Shown here in pieces: positions 17,944 to 27,596 of a stretch of 64,000 nucleotides of DNA. This DNA is from Rhabdochlamydiaceae bacterium (GTDB taxonomy: Bacteria; Chlamydiota; Chlamydiia; Chlamydiales; Rhabdochlamydiaceae). Made by a program: the position numbers and the translations under genes. The stretch's first letter is position 1; each line of letters starts with the position of its first letter. The stretch covers positions 25,887-89,886 of the forward strand of contig JAIETG010000021.1 of assembly GCA_019745395.1 (NCBI GenBank), given 5' to 3'. The notes under the pieces were generated by a model, which had not been told where the DNA came from, searched no databases, and saw nothing but the letters and a program-made list of their open reading frames with translations.

Positions 17944-19782
17944 TCAACAGGCATTAATAATTTCAAGGGTTTTTTGTTGAAAGAGCAGCTGCTCTTTATG
18001 AGAGTTCATCTCTTTTAGGGCATCGTATTTTGCAAGTTCAGGTCCTTTGAATTTGTGCTTTTCTAGTAAGCGATTGAAAAGAGTGCGGTCTTTTTTAGGG
18101 ATCTTTTTAAGGGTTTTCTCCCAATCATCTTCGTTAAAAGCTTCTAGTATTTGATAGGAAATTTCTTGAATGGCAAGGAACTCTTTGGCAATCGTTGGAT
18201 CTTGTTTGAGCTTTTTTACCCAGGGACTGTCATTTTGATATTCGTCGGGGATCAGTAATAAATCGCTTAATGTTGTGGGATTGTTTAGAACATTTCTAAT
18301 AGCGGCTCTTGCTCGACGGATATCGGATGGTTTGACATTGGCTTCAAAACGTTGTTCTTCGATTGCTCCAATTAATCCGAACTCTTCTCGAAAGAAGGAT
18401 TCTAAATAAAGTTGTATTTCAATCGGATCCCCTTCCTTTTTTTGCTCTCCAAGGCGTGCAGAAAATTCTCTAAGAACGTCGGTTGCAATTTTTGCTTTGC
18501 ATATTTCTAAAGTTGTGGAGTAGGGCATTCCTTGGGACTCAAAAAGCCTTTTTTCTAGAAGAAGATTGTTTACTGATAGTGTTGCTCGATCAGCACATGA
18601 GGTTAGAGCTTTTTTGAGCTCTGAGGATGCGATAGGACGAAATTCTACATGCTCCTGAGCAAATTTCATAATGTCTAGTACTGTAGAAACAAATGCGGGT
18701 CTGAGCTCCTCATTTTGAAAGTGGGCGGCATGCACCAGTCCCTTTTCATTGCTTGTGATCCAGGATACAAAGAGATGGAAAAGTTGAGGGTCTTCTTCGA
18801 TCAAAGGTTGAAAATCATAATTTGCTAAAAGGGGATCATCAGCGCATACGGAAAAAGCCGCTTGTAAAAGAACTTTGTCAATAAATTTATTTGCGTAAGG
18901 AGAGTTGTGGACTTCGGTATATTCTTGTAATTTGTGGAAAAAAGCGATTTGACGCGGCTTTTTTAAGAGGGCACTAAAAAACCTGAAAGACAACTCTTGA
19001 TGTCCTGTTTTTACAGCATCTCTAAAGAGTAGGGTTGAATTTGCGTCTGTAATGTGTGTTGTGCATATGGCGGATGTAAGAGATTCTATGATTTCAGGAC
19101 AAAGAAAAGAATGGGGCTGTTCTAATGCAGAAAGATCTAGTGTGGATTTTGCATAATAAAATAGCCTGGTCAGAAGCAAAGCTCCCGGTTGTTTGCTTAA
19201 AAATCGAGTTACAAGCGTAAGGTTCAGTTGTTTAATCTCCAGGGGAAGGTCTTTAGGACTGAAATTGCTTAAAGCCGCGATAGATTCTTTAAGAACTTCA
19301 AAAATCACTGCAGAAGAAGGATCTTTAGAAAGAAATTTATCTGCAATGTTCATTTGGAGATTTGAGGGATAATTATACCTAATAGCGTGATTTAAAATCA
19401 TTGAGAGGGACTCTTCTTTCTGGCAGATATGTGTCAGTTTTTCAAGAATATCTGAGCCCTCGGGGATGTGTGAATTTTCCGTGTCTGTATCTTTTATTAC
19501 TAGGGAGTCTAGTATTTTTTTTATCAAAGAAAAAGATTGAGGTCCCGAAGCTTTCAATAAAGCTTGTAAGTTTTCGTAGCTGGGATTTAATTGCATAAAA
19601 GATCGAAGATCTGAGGCTAGCAGCACTCTTTCCCCTTGAGCTCTTTTTTCGACTTTTCTTTTAACGATGCGAAATAGAGAGGAAACCCTATCTTCTACAT
19701 TTGAGGTCGATTCGGATGGAAAAGAAGTGTTTATTTCTTCGTGTTTTCTTTTTCGATCGACGAGCATTGAAGAACCAATCAT
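17944..19782 (-). CDS. Large helical protein of unknown function
   Basis: 612 residues, no signal peptide or TM segment, rich in amphipathic helices (for example LLQYTEV-like and SLFRIVKRKVEKRAQGE segments). I recognise no domain. The N-terminus has a basic patch (VDRKRKHEE). It lies downstream of a decayed DUF3638-like gene on the same strand and may have belonged to the same accessory block. A second ATG is at codon 6 (19767). Possible roles include a chlamydia-specific effector, but nothing in the sequence decides this. Confidence 0.7.
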   Translation of the reverse strand: MIGSSMLVDRKRKHEEINTSFPSESTSNVEDRVSSLFRIVKRKVEKRAQGERVLLASDLRSFMQLNPSYENLQALLKASGPQSFSLIKKILDSLVIKDTDTENSHIPEGSDILEKLTHICQKEESLSMILNHAIRYNYPSNLQMNIADKFLSKDPSSAVIFEVLKESIAALSNFSPKDLPLEIKQLNLTLVTRFLSKQPGALLLTRLFYYAKSTLDLSALEQPHSFLCPEIIESLTSAICTTHITDANSTLLFRDAVKTGHQELSFRFFSALLKKPRQIAFFHKLQEYTEVHNSPYANKFIDKVLLQAAFSVCADDPLLANYDFQPLIEEDPQLFHLFVSWITSNEKGLVHAAHFQNEELRPAFVSTVLDIMKFAQEHVEFRPIASSELKKALTSCADRATLSVNNLLLEKRLFESQGMPYSTTLEICKAKIATDVLREFSARLGEQKKEGDPIEIQLYLESFFREEFGLIGAIEEQRFEANVKPSDIRRARAAIRNVLNNPTTLSDLLLIPDEYQNDSPWVKKLKQDPTIAKEFLAIQEISYQILEAFNEDDWEKTLKKIPKKDRTLFNRLLEKHKFKGPELAKYDALKEMNSHKEQLLFQQKTLEIINAC

Positions 19783-19875
19783 TGAATTTAATATGCCTTT
19801 TGTATGGAAAATTGGATGGAAGTCCGAAGATTATAGGCCAAAATAGCCGTTTTTATAAAGAAAAATTCCAGGAAG

Positions 19876-22640
19876 TTATGGAGTCGAAATTCCCCAGATA
19901 CTTACAGCCTGTGACCAATTTTTTTCTACTTCTTCGGGAGAATAGATTTTTCTTTGATTTGCCTTTAGAGCAAAATTTTGCTCAGAGGAAAGATGTTTAT
20001 ATTGAGAAGGCTTTAGTTTGTCGATATGTTCTAAAGGGATTTGTCTGATATGGCTCGGTTTTTTGAGCTCGGCAAACTTGTCTGGTTTTAGAAAAGGGAT
20101 TTGGATGTCCAGGAGTTTGTCCAAATGTCTTGGATCTATTTCCTGTATTTGCTCTAGAGACAGGTATTGGAATAGGAGGGGTTCTAAGTTTTCAAGATCT
20201 TGGCTTGACATCCTACGGATTTTCACATGTAGAGGCTCTTGTAGCATCGTTTGAACATAGGCGCGGGCATTTCCATGTTTTTGAGAAAAATGATCTTTGG
20301 TGCTGAGGAAAATCGCTTTTTGTGTGGGGTTGTATTCTGCCTTTAGACTTAAAAATCAGGAAAGGAGCTTTTTGTCTAGGAATTCGAGCATGACGGGGGT
20401 GAGTTCATGTTGTAACAACGCTTGAACGTTGCCATTAAATAGGTTTACTTGCCAAAGAAGCATTTTGAGACCTTCTGTGTCTTGAGAGCTCATGTTTGGC
20501 GGATTTTTGACGTAAGAATGTCCATCTGGCAGAAAAAGCCACATATCTGATGGTTTTTTGCTTTCTAAATGATTTTGCCTCTAAAGAAGAGATCATTGTC
20601 GCTTTGAGTATCCCGTTTTCTTTAGTCACTAAAATTTGCTCTGCATGCTTTTGTTTTTTGGAGAAAACTGGTTGTAGCTTGGTAAGAGTGTGTGCAAAGT
20701 TGTTTGAAATTTGTAGGTTGTCGCTAAATAGTTTAAAATACTCTCTTGGATAGGTAAATCCAAGCTCTTTATTCGGCTTAAGTAATTCATTGAGGGGATG
20801 AATGGTTGGTATTGGACTTCCGTATGTGTACGGGATTGCTTTGCAGCAATTTTGGATTTTTTCTTGCTCCCATAAAACTTCTTTGAAAGGCTTTAGATAA
20901 TCTCTCGTTTGATACGATTGCAGCTCTTGTTGAAGTTCCTGCTCTAGTTCATTTTCTAATTCTTGGGCCATTTCTTGCGCTATTTCTTGCTGCAAAAATA
21001 CCTCGATCTGGCTTTCTAGGTTGTTATTTTCTAGGTTTTTTACTTGAGATGGAAGGTATGAAGAGATGGAAATCTCATCGAGTTTCTTTTTTGCCAAATC
21101 TCTTACTGTCTCATCACCAGTGAGTCTATGAAATAGTTCTTCTTGTTTTTTACGGTATCCTGTCATTACATCGAGTGTATCTTGCATTTCTGCAATTTCC
21201 CAGGGAAGATTCTGACTTGTAGTGACGACTAAAACATCTCTAAATTGTTTCATTAATGCTTGTTGATGGGAAACGTCTTTACTTTGTAAAATTAGGTCTA
21301 ATGCCACTTGCCTTAGGGCATTATCCACTTTTTGTTTATAGGTTCTAAATGCTAAATCAGCAAGCCGTGTTGCTTGATTATGGACGGTTTGTAGTAAAAT
21401 CTCTTCATGCGTTGGTAATGCTTCAGATCCGGAAAAATGATGAGCCTCTTCTTTTTTGATCACATATTCGAGATCTCCTAGCCCGAGGTATCCGCGGTTT
21501 TGCAGCATCCCTTGTAAAAAGGTTCTTAGCGTCGTCTTGTGCCCAACAGAAATTGCATTGATCGCATCAGGGTTTTGTACCACATCAGTTGCTTCGCAGT
21601 GGTATTCATCGTAGTACACAAAAGTGGATTTAGGATTGATCCCATATTTGGCAATTTCTGTTTTCTGAGTGCTTCCAATCAAAATAGGATCATTTTCAGA
21701 TCCTTTTTTGATAGCCATTAAAACTGCTGGCGCAGTGGGGTCTTTAGGAGGCCGTCCAAAATAAAGAACGGTTTGAATTCGATCATCTTGTTTGTAATGT
21801 TCTAAAATACCCTTAGCAACGAGGAAATTGCTGGTTTCTTTGAAAAACCCGGCGCTATCAATAAATCCGTGTAATTTGTTTTTTCTTAAGTTATCCATGC
21901 CGTCTAATATGTTACCTAAAGCGGCTTGTACATTTGTGGAAGAAATACTGTGGATTGAGTGAGGATTTTCTTGGGCTCTTGCAAGTAATTCGTAGGCAAT
22001 GCGCCCTTCTGTTCCTGCATCTAAATAGATGTTGTCTTGCAAGCTTTTAGGGTTGAGCACTCCATTACCAGGAGTTCCTGAAAAGCCTCTTTTGGTCGAT
22101 AGCTGCTCAATAAAGCTTTGCGAGTTGCTGCGAACGTACGAAAGGTAGGATCCTACAAGCTGACAAATAGTGTTAGATTCTAGCAGCAGATGGTTTTCAG
22201 AGTTTTGATTGACGTACTCAAGAGCTTGTTGTAGCTTTTGCACCTTATCGAGGTCGTTTAAGGAAATGCTTGTGATTTCCTGGAAAAGTTTATTATCTGG
22301 AGTTTCCTCAATATGCATATCGTGCAGCGTGGCGTATTGTAGTGCTGATTGTAACTGCTCCTCGAGGGATTGTAGGTCTGTGGAATTTTCTAAAAGATTG
22401 GAGGCTAGAGCTTGCGCAAAGGCGAGGCTTTCTGCGATTGCTATCAGATGTTTATTAGAAACTGACGGGTTAGTGCAATGTTCCGCTAAAAACACGTGAG
22501 CTCTTTTTGCTTTGATAAGCGCTCGGTAAGCTGTTAGTTGCATTTTTTGCTGAAGCGCTACCAGATGCTTACGGTCATGAGATCTTGTAGCGCTTATTAT
22601 GGCATCTAAGATTATGGAGGCTTTTTTTATGAGCTTTTTT
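19876..22640 (-). pseudogene. Decayed DUF3638/DUF3645-like (SF2-helicase-like C-terminal) gene
   Basis: Pieces of one gene lie in order. The open frame from 22640 has no start codon until ATG 22543, yet reads like protein upstream (KASIILDAIISATRS), so the 5' part is lost right up to the OPT transporter stop. The frame contains GFSGTPGN and VYYDEYHCEATDVV...HKTTLRTFLQGMLQNRG, a pattern I associate with the C-terminal part of giant DUF3638 proteins. At an A6 run (plus 20554-20559) the continuation jumps frame (KPSDMWLFLPDGHSYVK), meets TGA at 20358-20356, then continues in that same frame (FLSLKAEYNPTQ...) to 19876. The last section has LEQIQEI/HLDKL-type helical repeats. Confidence 0.65.
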
Positions 22641-22645
22641 GATCG

Positions 22646-24703
22646 TTACTTTTCATCTGGAGCGCAGTGGCATGCTGCATAGTAGAGCCAATAGAGAAGC
22701 CCTACTGTCACAACTATACTAAGACCAATAGCGTAAGGAGTGAATGTAGCAGATATAATACTGAGCACATCTGTGGATTCACTTAAGGCAAAAGGTATCG
22801 CTAAAATAACGCCCATAAGAGCTGACCCTGCAACTAGACCGCAGGCTAAAAGAAGTGCTTTTTGTTTGTGTGTTTCAATCCGTGTGTTTGTGAAAAAGGA
22901 GGGTCTGCTCAGGTGCTTTTTACGATAAAAGAGCGTTACAATATAGGCTATAAATGAACCTAATACCATAGGTGTTGTAGCATCTAAGGGAAGGTAAATT
23001 CCAAGGCCGATAGCAAGTACGATGACATGTAGACCTTTGCGTTTTAAAAAGTGATTGGCCATTAAAAAAAACAGCGCAATGCCAAAACCCGCCCACAAAA
23101 GAGGCCATGGTAGTTGATGGGTAAAAACAGCTTCCGTAACAATGGCCATCATCGCAGCTTGAGGGGCGCTTAAAGATTGCGATGGATCCATGCCCGGACG
23201 AGGATAGACCCCAGCCATTCCATAGGCATTGAAAAGAAGCTCTAAAATCAAAGGGATTACAAGTGCTGAAGCTAAAACTCCTAAAATCAGCATCACTTGC
23301 TGTTTCCAAGGAGTTGCGCCTACCATTTTTCCCGCTTTGAGATCTTGTATGGTGTCAGTTGTAATGGCAGCTGCGCAAGATATGATTGCAGAGAGAATGA
23401 TCATAATGGCTGCAGGACCAAAATTAGAATGCTCTTTTCCTATAAAATAATCGCTTCCTAAGAAGATGATCAGCAAGAAAGATCCAATGATTAAGGATCC
23501 AAGCATCATGGCCGATAACGGATTGTTTGTAGATCCTACAAGCCCTGCAAAATATCCGCATAGGCAAGAGAATACAAAGCTTGCAATGAAGGCAAACACT
23601 ACGCAAAAAGCAAGCACAAGCATACTATGCGCCGTCCCGAGGGGGATGGCTTCATGGAGGTGGTAGCGAAGTAAGAAAAACAGGCCTACAAAAGAAATGA
23701 CCCCGATCCATCTAGTAGTTTTTTTAGACATATCAAGTTCTGTTCTGATGGGCTTTTGTGCAAGTGTTGGGGATGTTTTATTGGACTTTAGCATTTGTTT
23801 TAGTCCCATATAAAACGGCTTTAAAAAATGAAACAGTGTAAGAATCCCTCCTAATAACATCACACCAAGGCCGATGTATCGAAGATCTGTACGCCCTGCT
23901 CCATTTGCAAAATCATCCGCAGCGCCTGTGAATCCTTGCACATGGCTGAGTATCGGCATAGCTATACCCCATCCTGCAATAATTCCTATTAATATGCTCA
24001 TTCCTACACGAACGCCGATGATATAGCCTGCAGCGATCAGAGCTGGAGAAAATCCCATGCCTCCTCCAACTACATAACTGCCCATACTACTCCATTTGGC
24101 GAAGCTGTCGGATAAGACTTTAAGACCAGACTGAGCAAAACTAATAATCCCTCCTACGATACCTCCATGGACTAACGCTCCCATTCCTGTAGCGTTGTCA
24201 GCGCTGGCTTTTAGAACATGACCGATTGCGACGCCCTCAGGAAAGGGGAGCTGGGGGTTGTTTAAAAGGATTCTGCGAATGGGAATAGAGCATAAGACTC
24301 CGATCACGCCTCCTAAAGAAGCAATGATCACGCTATCCCAATAATGAAAGCTTTTCCAGTAAGAGATTACTAAAAGAGCTGGGATCATATAGATCATGCC
24401 AGCAACTAAGGCTTCCCCTGCAGAGGCAGCAGTCTGGACAATGTTATTTTCTAAAACATTAGAACGTCTGAAGAATTTAAGGATTCCCATGGATATCACA
24501 GCAGCAGGAATAGAAGCTGAGATCGTAGTTCCAGCCTTTAGGCCCAAATAAGCGTTAGAGGCTGCCAGAACTAAAGCGAGAATAATTCCTAGAACTACAG
24601 CCTTGATCGTAATTTCTGGAAGGTTTGTTTCTGCAGAAATCAATGGCTTTTTGTCTTCTATGTCCTCGCCTTTCATAGAACCTAATCTCCTGTTTTTTTT
24701 CAT
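22646..24703 (-). CDS. OPT-family oligopeptide transporter
   Basis: 685-residue inner-membrane protein with about 15 hydrophobic segments. Family motifs include NAYLGLKAGTTISASIPAAV and NNIVQTAASAGEALVAGM near the N-terminus and VAIGHVLKAS after about residue 160. OPT carriers of this prokaryotic branch import short peptides by proton coupling, which suits an intracellular organism dependent on host amino acids. The start MKKNRRLGS has AGGAG upstream on the minus strand. The stop is about 6 bases from the edge of the decayed gene downstream. Confidence 0.9.
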   Translation of the reverse strand: MKKNRRLGSMKGEDIEDKKPLISAETNLPEITIKAVVLGIILALVLAASNAYLGLKAGTTISASIPAAVISMGILKFFRRSNVLENNIVQTAASAGEALVAGMIYMIPALLVISYWKSFHYWDSVIIASLGGVIGVLCSIPIRRILLNNPQLPFPEGVAIGHVLKASADNATGMGALVHGGIVGGIISFAQSGLKVLSDSFAKWSSMGSYVVGGGMGFSPALIAAGYIIGVRVGMSILIGIIAGWGIAMPILSHVQGFTGAADDFANGAGRTDLRYIGLGVMLLGGILTLFHFLKPFYMGLKQMLKSNKTSPTLAQKPIRTELDMSKKTTRWIGVISFVGLFFLLRYHLHEAIPLGTAHSMLVLAFCVVFAFIASFVFSCLCGYFAGLVGSTNNPLSAMMLGSLIIGSFLLIIFLGSDYFIGKEHSNFGPAAIMIILSAIISCAAAITTDTIQDLKAGKMVGATPWKQQVMLILGVLASALVIPLILELLFNAYGMAGVYPRPGMDPSQSLSAPQAAMMAIVTEAVFTHQLPWPLLWAGFGIALFFLMANHFLKRKGLHVIVLAIGLGIYLPLDATTPMVLGSFIAYIVTLFYRKKHLSRPSFFTNTRIETHKQKALLLACGLVAGSALMGVILAIPFALSESTDVLSIISATFTPYAIGLSIVVTVGLLYWLYYAACHCAPDEK

Positions 24704-25220
24704 CCTAGCAGCGAGACTTTCCTTTGTCTAGGTCTTTTCAAATTTTTTTTATCTAAAAGAGGGGGGGGGATTGCGGCTAGTGGGAAGTTGCAGAAGTAAT
24801 CTTTTTGTTTATTCATATTGAGAATTTATTAAGCTAAAGATGAGATCAACGCGCACTAGGATGTGGGATAAGAGCTCTGGTGTACTTTGCGCTTCATCAC
24901 AGATGGCACCTTGTGGATAGTTTTGTATAATGCTTTTGGGGCCTACACAGTAGCAGTTGTGTGCTTTATTACAAGGTCTTGAAGATGTGTGAATAATATT
25001 CTCTGGAATATAAGCCTCCGATAATCTGAAGTTGAGTTTTGGGTCGATTTTTTACCGCTTAAAAGCGCTCAAAAAATGTGAGTTTTTTCATTGGTGAAAT
25101 TTTGATTTTTTACAATTTTATATATAGTATTATTAATTTTAATTTCTCTTTGAGGGAAAGTGTGTGAATATAAAAGCTTAGCGTATATAAATAGTGGAGA
25201 GTTAATTATTTGAGGGTATT
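24704..25220. other. Intergenic stretch with a G9 tract
   Basis: About 515 bases with no supported gene between divergent OPT transporter and kinase-like genes. It holds a run of nine G at 24761-24769 and an AT-rich stretch at 25100-25200 likely to carry the promoter of the 25221 gene. Confidence 0.5.
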
Positions 25221-26105
25221 GTGGAAGCAACAGGAACTTGGTCCTTAGCTGAATATAGTTCTTCTTCTGGAGGGGATTCCGGAGTTCATGAACAAGACTT
25301 GGAAATTCAAAATATTTTTCTAAGGTCTATGAGTTTTATCGATGAGGGGACTGTTTATGGCTTTGATAGGGCAAGGTCTGGAGCTACCCCAGTCTATTAC
25401 TCTCCCGATAGAAGCAGTGTATTAAAACTGAGTAGAAGTGCTAGTACCGAACGTCTGAGTAAGATGGAGCAAGCGAAAGCGTTATGTCAAGAAATGAACT
25501 TAACTCATATAACGATTCCTTCAGCTTGTGCATATAAAGAATTTTTAGTTGAGCAGTGTGTTCCACTTGCAAAAGATATAAGTTCTCCAGCTCAAATTCG
25601 ACTCTACTTACTCAATAAGGAAAAATTTGCAGAAGCTGCAAGAGAGCTGGCTAGACTTTTTTGTTATGTCCGTATTGGAGATTTAGTTGATGATGATAAC
25701 AAAGTTAAATATGACAATATTCCTTTATATATAGATCCAATAACTGGAGAGGGGAAAGTTGCTCTTATTGACCTAGAGGAATTTAGATTGGAATCTAATA
25801 CTCGGTCTTTAAGTGCTTTCGAGCTTTTTACTGGGGAAGAAGAAGAGGAGGAAGACAGTATGTTCCCAGCTTTTTTAAAAGGTTGTTTCGTTTCAGAACC
25901 TCAAAAGTTCTCTCCAAAGTTTCCCGTAGATCCTGTGATATTTCAACTTTTCCCAGATCACTTCAATGAAATCATGGAAGAGTTAGAGAAAATTCATTCT
26001 GATATAGAAAATTATCGTGATAGTTTTCAGTCTATATGTGACAGCACTCTTTCATATTTTGAACAGTATCATGGAATTTCAGAATTCAAACCTTGGGAAT
26101 CCTAA
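25221..26105 (+). CDS. Candidate kinase-fold protein (possible effector)
   Basis: 294 residues starting at GTG with GAGGG 5 bases upstream. No signal peptide or TM segment. The order of motifs fits an aminoglycoside-phosphotransferase/protein-kinase-like fold: PVYYSPDRSSVLKLS with K69 in a VAIK-like place, KEFLVEQ as a hinge-like segment, then GDLV...KYDNIPLYID (G153-D154-L155, N166) like the HGDLxxxNIL catalytic loop, and VALIDLEEF (D184) like the metal-binding D-F-G/D-F position. The canonical catalytic histidine is absent and an insertion sits inside the loop. A Ser/Gly-rich N-terminus and a Glu run (EEEEEED) follow. I do not recognise a named family. Confidence 0.5.
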   Translation: MEATGTWSLAEYSSSSGGDSGVHEQDLEIQNIFLRSMSFIDEGTVYGFDRARSGATPVYYSPDRSSVLKLSRSASTERLSKMEQAKALCQEMNLTHITIPSACAYKEFLVEQCVPLAKDISSPAQIRLYLLNKEKFAEAARELARLFCYVRIGDLVDDDNKVKYDNIPLYIDPITGEGKVALIDLEEFRLESNTRSLSAFELFTGEEEEEEDSMFPAFLKGCFVSEPQKFSPKFPVDPVIFQLFPDHFNEIMEELEKIHSDIENYRDSFQSICDSTLSYFEQYHGISEFKPWES

Positions 26106-26183
26106 GAACTTCATATTTCTAGATCTTTTTATGGCGCTTTTAGTGCGTTTTTTGTAGCCTGTTTTTTTGCAAGGAGGCTTTTT

Positions 26184-27539
26184 ATGGAAAAGATGCATTT
26201 GAAACAAATGGCCTATGTTTTAGGCGGAGATCCTTTGCCAGATCTTCCCATAGAAGGGTTTGCAGTAGATAGCAGGCTTGTTTTACCAGGCTCTGTTTTT
26301 TTTGCTTTGAAGGGAGCTCACTCTGATGGGCACTGCTTTTTAGAAGAAGTAAAAAGAAAAGGGGCTATTTGCGCCGTAGTTTCCAAAGAATTTTCTCAAG
26401 AGATTCCAGGGCTTCTTCTTTTAAAAGTAGAGGATGTACTCGCATCTCTACATAAACTTGCTACTTGGAAGATGTCCCAGAAAAAAACTCGATGTATTGC
26501 TGTAACAGGCTCTGTTGGTAAAACGACTACCAAAGAGTTTATCTCAACTTTATTAGAAGGTGCCTTTACTGTACAAAAAACTCCGGGAAGCGCTAATTCT
26601 CAGATCGGTTTTCCTTTGAGCATTTTAAATGCAACAGGAGAAGGGGAGTTTTTTGTCACCGAGATGGGGATGAGCGAAAAAGGAAATATCGCCAACTTGA
26701 TCAAGATTGCTCCTCCAGAATTTGTGGTAATGACAAAGGTCGCTTTAGCTCATTCTCTTTTTTTCCCAGGCGGATTAGAGGAGATTGCTGAAGCAAAAGC
26801 AGAAATCTTATCGCATTCTCATACGAGAAAAGCGTTTATTCATATGCAAGCAAGACAGTTTCCCGCTTTTCAACAGCAAGAATATTTTGAAAAAGTGTTT
26901 TATGGGCTCTCCTCAGATGAGTTTGTGCAATCAGGAGACGTGTTATTGCAACAGGCTATAGGTTGTTTTTATGTGGAGAAAGAAAGAGATCGACTAACAA
27001 AAAATTTCGCTCTTCCTTTTACGGCTCGCCATCTTTCAGAAAACTTTTTAGTGGCAGCTTTGGTGGCAAGAGAAGTTGGCATGTCCTGGGAGCAGATCTT
27101 TGTTCAAGCGCAGCTTTTAGCTCCTTATAAAATGCGTTTTGAGGCTGTTCCTAAAGATGGAGTCTTGTATATCAATGATGCGTATAACGCCAATCCAGAA
27201 TCGATGAAAGCCGCTTTGCAAAATCTTCCAGCTCCTCAAAAGGGAGGGAAGGTGATTGCTGTGCTAGGAGAGATGCGAGAGCTGGGAGCCTTTTCTCAGG
27301 CAGCGCATCAAGAAATCGGAAAGATTGCAGCAAGTCACGCAGATCTTCTCCTTTGTTTAGTCGGCGATGCTGTTCATATGGGAACGGAGTTTTCTAAATC
27401 AGGAAAGCCTTCGCAGTTTTTTTTAACGCTCAAAGAATTGCAAAAAGAACTTCTTTTGCAAGTGAAACCAGGTGATGTTGTTTTGGTTAAGGCTTCTAAG
27501 TCTTTGAAGATGTGGGAAGTGTTAGAAGAGATCGTTTAG
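26184..27539 (+). CDS. murF: UDP-N-acetylmuramoyl-tripeptide--D-alanyl-D-alanine ligase
   Basis: 451 residues. Adds D-Ala-D-Ala to the UDP-MurNAc-tripeptide in the cytoplasm. P-loop VTGSVGKTTTKEF at about 107-118, TEMGMSEKGN, and YNANPESMKAAL with VLGEMRELG in the C-terminal domain are all in the expected places. A strong ribosome binding site (AAGGAGG) precedes the ATG. First gene of a conserved cell-wall and division run through ftsQ at 35178. Confidence 0.95.
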   Translation: MEKMHLKQMAYVLGGDPLPDLPIEGFAVDSRLVLPGSVFFALKGAHSDGHCFLEEVKRKGAICAVVSKEFSQEIPGLLLLKVEDVLASLHKLATWKMSQKKTRCIAVTGSVGKTTTKEFISTLLEGAFTVQKTPGSANSQIGFPLSILNATGEGEFFVTEMGMSEKGNIANLIKIAPPEFVVMTKVALAHSLFFPGGLEEIAEAKAEILSHSHTRKAFIHMQARQFPAFQQQEYFEKVFYGLSSDEFVQSGDVLLQQAIGCFYVEKERDRLTKNFALPFTARHLSENFLVAALVAREVGMSWEQIFVQAQLLAPYKMRFEAVPKDGVLYINDAYNANPESMKAALQNLPAPQKGGKVIAVLGEMRELGAFSQAAHQEIGKIAASHADLLLCLVGDAVHMGTEFSKSGKPSQFFLTLKELQKELLLQVKPGDVVLVKASKSLKMWEVLEEIV

Positions 27540-27596
27540 GATTTGAGTTTTTAGTCATCTCTCTTTAAGATCATGGTAGCCCGTTAACTTTTATCA

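Noticed and set aside
26125..26160. Possible terminator GGCGC-TTTTA-GTGCG-TTTTTT before murF
   Set aside because: The stem is only four to five pairs with a G-U; too weak to list as a feature.
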